A stretch of DNA of 20,387 nt from Prolixibacteraceae bacterium. Lineage in GTDB: Bacteria > Bacteroidota > Bacteroidia > Bacteroidales > Prolixibacteraceae. Position numbers and translations under genes: made by a program. Every line of letters begins with the position of its first letter. Position 1 is the stretch's first letter. Of this stretch, positions 15,249 through 20,387 are shown piece after piece. The notes below the pieces were generated by a model. That model was not told the origin of the DNA and ran no database searches. It was given only the letters and a program-made list of their open reading frames with translations. Location of the stretch: contig SKHV01000082.1 in assembly GCA_007116765.1 (NCBI GenBank), forward strand, positions 1 through 20,387. The letters run 5' to 3'.

Positions 15249-15386
15249 CACCACATTTAAGAAAGATGATTTTATTAATGTATAAACATTATTAATCTTC
15301 CTTTTCTCTTTAAACCATCATCTATTTTCTGATCTAACTAAACTATGAACAGCCGGGTTATCAAAAAGATAGCCCGCTTTTCTTTT
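15249..15386 (+). ncRNA. Candidate small RNA ending at a terminator
   Basis: A promoter-like pair (TTTG at 15220-15223 and TATATTAG at 15241-15248, one mismatch to TAnnTTTG, spacing 17 instead of about 20) precedes this stretch. Within it, AAGAT...AATGT pairs with ACATT...ATCTT around 15260-15300, followed by a CT-rich segment. It ends at the terminator at 15354-15386. The promoter is weak, so this stays a candidate. An 18-codon frame (MNSRVIKKIARFSFGQIR) at 15345-15401 overlaps the terminator. Confidence 0.3.
15354..15386 (+). terminator. Plus-strand terminator with no known upstream gene
   Basis: CGGGTTATC (15354-15362) pairs with GATAGCCCG (15368-15376), nine base pairs with one G-T, loop AAAAA, followed by CTTTTCTTTT. 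The T-rich tail is on the plus strand only, while both flanking genes are on minus. Confidence 0.6.
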
Positions 15387-15485
15387 GGACAAATCCGATA
15401 AGTATCAGACTATCAGCATTTTAAAAGCTTCAGCAATAGCATAAGGGCTAAAATCATATTCTCTGAGTTAAGTTTGAACAGTTTC

Positions 15486-17174
15486 TTAGGCTGCCAAAAA
15501 CTTTTTTAAATCAGCATCAACTTCGCCAGGCACGTTAATTCCAAATTCTTTCACCAAAAAATCGGCTACGACAGGCGAAATGAAAGCCGGTAAAGTGGGA
15601 CCCAGGTGAATATTTTTCACCCCAAGGTAAAGCAAAGCAAGCAATACAATTACAGCCTTTTGCTCGTACCATGCAATGTTGTAAACTATGGGAAGTTCGT
15701 TGATATCGTTCAGTTCGAAAACTTCTTTAAGCTTCAGTGCAATAACTGCCAACGAGTATGAATCGTTGCACTGGCCGGCATCCAATACACGTGGAATTCC
15801 TCCGATATCGCCCAATTCGAGCTTATTGTAACGATATTTTGCACAACCGGCAGTAAGTATTACGGTGTCGGAAGGTAATTTCTGAGCAAACTCGGTATAA
15901 TAATCACGCGATTTCATGCGACCATCGCAACCTGCCATTACAAAGAATTTTCGTATAGCACCGGTTTTCACGGCATCAACCACTTTATCGGCCAGTTGCA
16001 TTACCTGGTTGTGGGCAAAACCCCCAACAATTGTTCCTTCTTCGATTTGTATAGGAGCAGCACACTTTTTAGCGTGCTCGATAATTTCTGAAAAGTCTTT
16101 CGGATTTCCGGCTTCGCGGTCGGCAATGTGCTTAACCCCTTTAAACCCCGATGAACCTGTTGTATAAACGCGGTCTTTGTAACTATCGGCCGGTGGCACA
16201 AGGCAGTTGGTAGTGAACAGAACCGGGCCGTTAAATGCTTCAAATTCTTCTTTTTGTTTCCACCATGCATTACCGTAGTTCCCCACAAAATGTTCGTATT
16301 TTTTGAATTTTGGATAGTAGTTGGCCGGTAACATCTCGCTGTGTGTATATACATCAACGCCTGTTCCTTCGGTTTGTGCAAGCAAGTCCTCCATGTCTTT
16401 CAAATCGTGGCCACTAATTAAAATTGCCGGATTGTTGCGCGTACCAATATTCACTTCGGTAATTTCGGGGTTCCCGTAGCTTTCGGTATTGGCTTTATCG
16501 AGCAAAGCCATCACCTCTACCCCATATTTGCCGGTTTCGGTAACCAATGCCACCAACTCGTCCATAGCAATATCGGAACGGGTAGTTTGTGCCAGTGCTT
16601 TGCTCAAAAATGCATAAACACCTTCGTTTGAAAATCCTAAATTAGCGGCATGCTCAGCATAGGCAGCTATACCTTTTAGCCCGTAAACCACAAGCTCTTT
16701 CAACGAACGGATGTTTTCATCGGCTTCGCTTTTAATGCCAATAACTTTCGCTTTAATGTGCATGGCTGTTGAGTTGCTCGTTTCCCAACTTACCGACTCA
16801 TGCATATTAGCTGGTAGTTCAGTCCCCTTTGCCGCAAGGGTTTTGATAAGTGAACCACGCACTTTAAAACCTTCTTTTATTTTCTGAATTATTTTTTCGT
16901 CATCGAAATTAGCATTGGTTATGGTCACAAAAAGAGCTTCGTAAATGAATTTATCGGCTGCTTCAACTTTTATGGCATTGTGGTTTGCCAATTCATTCAA
17001 AATAGCCACACCTTTCGATACAAACACCAGTAAATCCTGCAAGTTCGATACATCGTCGGTTTTACCACATACCCCTTTTACGGTGCATCCCGTACCTTTT
17101 GCCGCTTCTTGGCACTGAAAACAAAACATATTATCTGCACCAACACTCTTTGTTTCTAACACTTGATTTTGCAT
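15486..17174 (-). CDS. hcp: Hybrid cluster protein / hydroxylamine reductase (Hcp), anaerobe type
   Basis: This 562-residue cytoplasmic iron-sulfur protein reduces nitric oxide (and hydroxylamine in vitro) and protects against nitrosative stress. The N-terminal cluster motif is Cys18-x2-Cys21-x8-Cys30-x5-Cys36, the spacing of the class found in anaerobes such as Desulfovibrio, not the E. coli spacing. All hybrid-cluster ligands can be placed against Desulfovibrio Hcp with a constant offset: His256, Glu280, Cys324, Cys416 (persulfide position), Cys444, Cys469, Glu504 and Lys506. The first ATG gives 15 residues before the usual start MFCFQCQE (Met16, 17129), so the true start may be Met16. No hcr reductase gene is adjacent. 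A promoter and a CRP/FNR-type palindrome lie upstream. Confidence 0.95.
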   Translation of the reverse strand: MQNQVLETKSVGADNMFCFQCQEAAKGTGCTVKGVCGKTDDVSNLQDLLVFVSKGVAILNELANHNAIKVEAADKFIYEALFVTITNANFDDEKIIQKIKEGFKVRGSLIKTLAAKGTELPANMHESVSWETSNSTAMHIKAKVIGIKSEADENIRSLKELVVYGLKGIAAYAEHAANLGFSNEGVYAFLSKALAQTTRSDIAMDELVALVTETGKYGVEVMALLDKANTESYGNPEITEVNIGTRNNPAILISGHDLKDMEDLLAQTEGTGVDVYTHSEMLPANYYPKFKKYEHFVGNYGNAWWKQKEEFEAFNGPVLFTTNCLVPPADSYKDRVYTTGSSGFKGVKHIADREAGNPKDFSEIIEHAKKCAAPIQIEEGTIVGGFAHNQVMQLADKVVDAVKTGAIRKFFVMAGCDGRMKSRDYYTEFAQKLPSDTVILTAGCAKYRYNKLELGDIGGIPRVLDAGQCNDSYSLAVIALKLKEVFELNDINELPIVYNIAWYEQKAVIVLLALLYLGVKNIHLGPTLPAFISPVVADFLVKEFGINVPGEVDADLKKFLAA

Positions 17175-17214
17175 ACTAAAAATATTTATTTGATTTTATT
17201 GATTCTCTTTGCTA

Positions 17215-17222
17215 CAAAAATA
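17215..17222 (-). promoter_or_regulatory. -7 element of the hcp promoter
   Basis: On the minus strand TATTTTTG fits TAnnTTTG. Transcription would start near 17210, about 36 bases before the first hcp ATG. There is no TTG at the -33 position. The palindrome at 17243-17260 lies there instead, which suggests an activator-dependent promoter. Confidence 0.6.
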
Positions 17223-17242
17223 TAAGACTTGCGAATCTTGAA

Positions 17243-17260
17243 TTGTCACATGTGTTACAA
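17243..17260. promoter_or_regulatory. CRP/FNR-type palindrome, candidate HcpR site
   Basis: TTGTCACATGTGTTACAA is symmetrical as TTGTnACAnnTGTnACAA. Its core GTCACnnnnGTTAC resembles sites I recall for HcpR, the CRP/FNR-family regulator of hcp in anaerobes. Its centre is about 41.5 bases before the inferred hcp start site, the classic class II activator position. The regulator gene is not in the window. Confidence 0.6.
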
Positions 17261-17345
17261 CTACTATAAATAATTTGTAAAATATTCGCTTATCAGATTA
17301 GAAAAATGGAGTACAAAAAAACATTAGCTTTGTTAAAAACAACTT

Positions 17346-19193
17346 ATGAAGATTAAAATTCGGCTTCTCATAATACTTACTATGCTCTTTGCCATAGCAT
17401 TTAGCAGCAAATCAATGGACACAAAACTTCAATCTAAACTCAACACACAGGGTAATAAACAAACACAATTCATCATTGGGCAAGACCTTTCGTACGTGAA
17501 CATGATGGAAGATTGTGGTGCCCAATACCGTGAAAATGGAGAATTAAAAGATGTGTATCAAATATTTGCCGACAATGGCACCGACCTTGTTCGCGTAAGG
17601 CTTTGGCATAATCCCGACTGGCAGGTAATCCTATCTCAACCCGAAGGGGTGAAAGCCCAATACAGCAATTTCAACGATGTAAAAGAAACAATCCACAGGG
17701 CTAAATCAGTCGGTATGCAAGTAATGCTTGATATACATTTCTCCGATTTTTGGTGCGACCCAGGACGGCAAATCGTGCCCAAGGCTTGGGAGGCCATTGC
17801 AAATAACGAAGCCATTTTACAGGATTCAGTTTACAACTATGTTACTCAAACACTTACCGCTTTAAACAACGAAAATTTAATGCCCGAATATGTAAAAATT
17901 GGCAACGAAAACAACAGCGGCATAATGACACATACCGGTATGGACAGCCAGTACAGGGGAATAAACCAAGTAAGCAATTCGTGGGAACGACATGCAAAAC
18001 TTTTCAATGCAGGCATAAAAGCCGTGCGCGATGTTTCTGCCGAAACTGCTATAAAACCACAAATTGCACTGCACGTGGCCGACCATAGCAAGGTTGCATG
18101 GTTTTATAACAACCTCATCCAGAATGGCGTTACCGATTTCGACATTATGGGCTTTACCTACTATTACTCCTACCATGGAGGCTCGCCGGCAGATGCTGGG
18201 TCAGTTATCCGCAATGTTTTGAATACACACCCCGGATATGAAGCCATGGTGGTTGAAACCGGCTATTTGTGGGATACCGAAAACATCGACAACCTTGGGA
18301 ATATAATTACCAACCCCCACCCCGGTTACCTGCCGGTATCACCAGCCAATCAGCTTAAGTTTATGGTCGATTTATCAAACGAAGTTTACAATGCAGGCGG
18401 CAGCGGTGTAATTTTCTGGGAACCGGCATGGGTTTCAACCCCCTGCTCTACCCCATGGGGCACAGGCTCATCGCACGAGCATGTAGCCTTCTTCGACCAC
18501 CGCGACAAGCTCAATTACATGAAACACGGAGGAGGTGGCTGGCCAAACGCGTTCAAATCGGGCGATGTTCCTGATGAAGTAAACGTTACTTTTCGAGTTG
18601 ACATGACCGGACAGGATGTTTCACAAGGCGTTTACATTGTTGGGCAAATGACCAACTGGGACTTTGTGCAAATGGACAACAAAGGAAGTAACATTTATTC
18701 TACATCGTTTGTGCTTCAACCCGGCGAAGTATATGCTTATTACTTTATTAGAAACAACAACTGGGACAATTATCAGTCATACCGGGAAACTATACCTGTA
18801 GAATGTGCCTATTCGGCCGAACTGCTCAACGACCCCGATTGGGATACCGACCGAGCATTTATTGTTCCTGAAAACGATACAGTTATTGCATATATGTGGG
18901 CATCGTGCGAAACTTTTGTAAGCAATACTGAAGATTTTGAATGGAAAAACACTTTCAAAATATACCCCAACCCAAGTCTCAACAAAGAAATTTTCATCGA
19001 AAACAACAATTTCAATTTTCAAAAATCAAGAATTGAATTAATCGATTCAAAGGGCAATACAACAATTCCGGCCTTTATCAATATTGAAAACCACAAAGTC
19101 AACATCAAACTAAACCACTCCAGAAATGGCATTTACATTATAAAAATAACAGATGGCCTAACTACTTATACCAACAAAATAATGTTTCTCTAA
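17346..19193 (+). CDS. GH53 endo-beta-1,4-galactanase with C-terminal add-on domain and type IX sorting domain
   Basis: This 615-residue secreted enzyme should cut beta-1,4-galactan (pectic galactan or type I arabinogalactan). A signal peptide covers about residues 1-23. The GH53 barrel spans about 42-400: start FIIGQDLSYVNMMED, Asp-rich DIHFSDFWCDPG (129-140), acid/base Glu188 in KIGNENN, nucleophile Glu304 in VVETGYLW, and WEPAW (358-362). Residues of about 411-525 form a beta domain beginning VNVTFRVDMTGQDVSQGVYI, of the starch-binding-like type seen as an accessory module in Bacteroidota. Residues of about 536-615 (FKIYPNPS...GIYIIKITDG...KIMFL) are a type A C-terminal sorting domain for the type IX secretion system. 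It is followed 11 bases later by a second GH53 gene. The acid/base motif differs from the usual GNEI. Confidence 0.9.
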   Translation: MKIKIRLLIILTMLFAIAFSSKSMDTKLQSKLNTQGNKQTQFIIGQDLSYVNMMEDCGAQYRENGELKDVYQIFADNGTDLVRVRLWHNPDWQVILSQPEGVKAQYSNFNDVKETIHRAKSVGMQVMLDIHFSDFWCDPGRQIVPKAWEAIANNEAILQDSVYNYVTQTLTALNNENLMPEYVKIGNENNSGIMTHTGMDSQYRGINQVSNSWERHAKLFNAGIKAVRDVSAETAIKPQIALHVADHSKVAWFYNNLIQNGVTDFDIMGFTYYYSYHGGSPADAGSVIRNVLNTHPGYEAMVVETGYLWDTENIDNLGNIITNPHPGYLPVSPANQLKFMVDLSNEVYNAGGSGVIFWEPAWVSTPCSTPWGTGSSHEHVAFFDHRDKLNYMKHGGGGWPNAFKSGDVPDEVNVTFRVDMTGQDVSQGVYIVGQMTNWDFVQMDNKGSNIYSTSFVLQPGEVYAYYFIRNNNWDNYQSYRETIPVECAYSAELLNDPDWDTDRAFIVPENDTVIAYMWASCETFVSNTEDFEWKNTFKIYPNPSLNKEIFIENNNFNFQKSRIELIDSKGNTTIPAFINIENHKVNIKLNHSRNGIYIIKITDGLTTYTNKIMFL

Positions 19194-19204
19194 AACACTG
19201 TATT

Positions 19205-20296
19205 ATGAAAAAAATATTAAACAAGCTGTTTCTCGTTACAGCCTTGATCATCTCAATATTGATTTCGTGCAATAGCAAAGAAAATAAAACCGGTGACGAT
19301 TTTATGATTGGTGCAGATATTTCGGTTTTGAAAAAAGTTGAAGATTACGGAGGAACCTATACTTGGCGGGGAGAAGAACGCGAAGCTCTTGAAATTTTCA
19401 CTGAAAACGGCTACAATTATGCACGTTTGAGGCTTTTTCACACCCCAAACATGCGTGGCCCTGTATGCAATTCACTTGAATACACCATTGAATTATCGAA
19501 GCAGGTTAAAGCTGCCGGCATGAAACTTATGCTCAACTTTCATTACTCCGACACCTGGGCCGACCCACAAAAGCAATTTAAGCCCAAAGCGTGGGAAGGA
19601 TTACCATTCAACATTCTCACCGACAGCGTTTACCAATACAGCTTCGATGTAATTAAAGCAATGGGGGCAGCCGGCGTTTTACCCGATATAGTGCAGGTTG
19701 GAAATGAAATAACACCAGGCATGATTTGGCCCGACGGACTGATACACAAAGAAGATGGCGAAGACTGGGAAAGTTTTACCACATTACTGAAAGCCGGAAT
19801 CAAAGGGGTGCGCGAGGCTTATGGCGAAAACGAAGTGCCCGTGATGATTCACATCGACAAAGGTGGCGATTTGGATGCTACTGCATATTTCTTTCATAAA
19901 ATTGAAGGATACGGCGTGGAATACGAGCAAATTGGCCTGAGCTATTACCCATGGTGGCATGGGACTTTCGATGAACTTGAGAAGAACCTCGAATGGCTTT
20001 CGAAAAATAAGGAACAAGACATTGTACTTGTGGAAACAGCATACTATGCTAATGGATATTATCCCGAACCTGGAGGATGGATTGTTGACGTTCAGCCATT
20101 TCCGCCAACAGAACAGGGACAATACGATTTTTTGGTAAAAATGCACGAAATTGCGCGAAAATACCCTAAAGTAAAAGGATTGTTCTATTGGGAACCCGAA
20201 GGCATTTTGGCTGAAGGCTCAGAGCTTTATTACCTTGGCCGCAGCCTTTTCGACAAAGAGGGCAACGCGCTTAAAGGAATAGAGGCGTTTAGATAG
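19205..20296 (+). CDS. GH53 endo-beta-1,4-galactanase, lipoprotein
   Basis: This 363-residue GH53 enzyme has a lipoprotein signal, with probable lipidated Cys22 in ILISCNS. The single catalytic barrel covers about residues 33-362: start FMIGADISVLKKVED, NFHYSDTWADP (111-121), acid/base Glu168 in QVGNEITPGMIWP (the usual family form), nucleophile Glu277 in LVETAYY, and FYWEPEG near the C-terminus. There is no accessory or sorting domain. Being membrane-anchored, it probably trims galacto-oligosaccharides made by the upstream secreted paralogue. The 11-base gap and same strand indicate one transcript. The gene is complete, with TAG at 20294-20296, and a heptamer array starts immediately after. 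Confidence 0.92.
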   Translation: MKKILNKLFLVTALIISILISCNSKENKTGDDFMIGADISVLKKVEDYGGTYTWRGEEREALEIFTENGYNYARLRLFHTPNMRGPVCNSLEYTIELSKQVKAAGMKLMLNFHYSDTWADPQKQFKPKAWEGLPFNILTDSVYQYSFDVIKAMGAAGVLPDIVQVGNEITPGMIWPDGLIHKEDGEDWESFTTLLKAGIKGVREAYGENEVPVMIHIDKGGDLDATAYFFHKIEGYGVEYEQIGLSYYPWWHGTFDELEKNLEWLSKNKEQDIVLVETAYYANGYYPEPGGWIVDVQPFPPTEQGQYDFLVKMHEIARKYPKVKGLFYWEPEGILAEGSELYYLGRSLFDKEGNALKGIEAFR

Positions 20297-20387
20297 GTGC
20301 TGGATGCTGGATGCTCGATACTGGATGCTCGATACTGGATACTTGATACTGGATGCTTGATACTTGATACTGGATGCTCGATGTTGG
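20297..20387 (+). repeat. Exact-phase heptamer array after the second GH53 gene (12 units, runs off the window)
   Basis: From 20303 to 20386 twelve consecutive units of seven bases follow each other without a phase break: GATGCTG, GATGCTC, GATACTG and so on, consensus GATRCTN. The array begins 6 bases after the stop codon and continues past the window end. In sense orientation the consensus matches that of the array after fucU (GAYRCTA). Confidence 0.9.

Larger units (their letters stand above)
14647..15485. other. AT-rich 840-base gap without a recognised gene
   Basis: No open frame here looks like a protein. The first part should carry the fabI promoter, of which only a one-mismatch -7 (TATTTTCG on minus) is visible. 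Two features stand out: a LacI-type palindrome at 15169-15182 and a plus-strand terminator at 15354-15386. Between them lie a candidate promoter and a hairpin-rich segment that could be a small RNA. No structure with a T run on the minus side was found after hcp. Confidence 0.6.

Noticed and set aside
15345..15401. 18-codon basic peptide gene
   Set aside because: It overlaps a terminator hairpin, has no clear ribosome binding site and is too short to judge. It is kept only as a remark on the small RNA candidate.
17346..19193. Inactive GH53 because of the GNENN motif
   Set aside because: Both catalytic glutamates (188 and 304) and the surrounding barrel motifs are intact. Only the residues after the acid/base differ.

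Overview
The window looks like chromosomal DNA of a Bacteroidota bacterium, probably an environmental glycan degrader of the Marinilabiliales/Prolixibacteraceae kind. The order-level guess is inference. The phylum rests on several signs: repeated matches to the Bacteroidota -7 promoter element TAnnTTTG, weak Shine-Dalgarno sequences, a type IX secretion C-terminal sorting domain, and a typical set of glycoside hydrolase lipoproteins (GH95, GH20, GH53).

Bases 1-9827 hold an L-fucose utilisation locus, all on the minus strand. In transcription order it encodes an L-fucose isomerase, an FGGY sugar kinase (fuculokinase by context), a gap with a broken antitoxin gene, a LacI-type regulator, fucose mutarotase FucU, a GH95 alpha-L-fucosidase lipoprotein and the permease FucP. 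An AraC-type regulator is divergent from the isomerase. The intended flow is: GH95 releases fucose, FucP imports it, FucU interconverts anomers, FucI makes fuculose and the kinase makes fuculose-1-phosphate. The aldolase FucA, an L-lactaldehyde oxidoreductase and any SusC/SusD pair are not in the window.

Bases 10897-11513 hold a tRNA-Leu(CAG), a strong terminator and a broken HicB-type antitoxin gene. Bases 11514-13692 hold a GH20 beta-N-acetylhexosaminidase lipoprotein and a small secreted protein of unknown function. Bases 13801-17174 hold fabI (fatty acid synthesis) and hcp (hybrid cluster protein, nitrosative stress), both on minus, separated by an 840-base AT-rich gap. That gap contains a LacI-type palindrome and a plus-strand terminator but no convincing gene. 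Bases 17346-20296 hold two tandem GH53 endo-beta-1,4-galactanases, the first probably exported by type IX secretion and the second a lipoprotein.

The most unusual feature is a set of degenerate tandem repeats of about 7 bases in the intergenic spaces. They begin next to stop codons, fill two gaps inside the fucose locus and also follow the second GH53 gene. Two of the arrays keep exact 7-base phase and share a consensus (GAYRCTA and GATRCTN) when read on the sense strand of the upstream gene. Other points for follow-up are a LacI operator placed inside its own promoter, a CRP/FNR-type palindrome estimated near -41.5 of hcp, and two orphan antitoxin genes that each carry an internal deletion.
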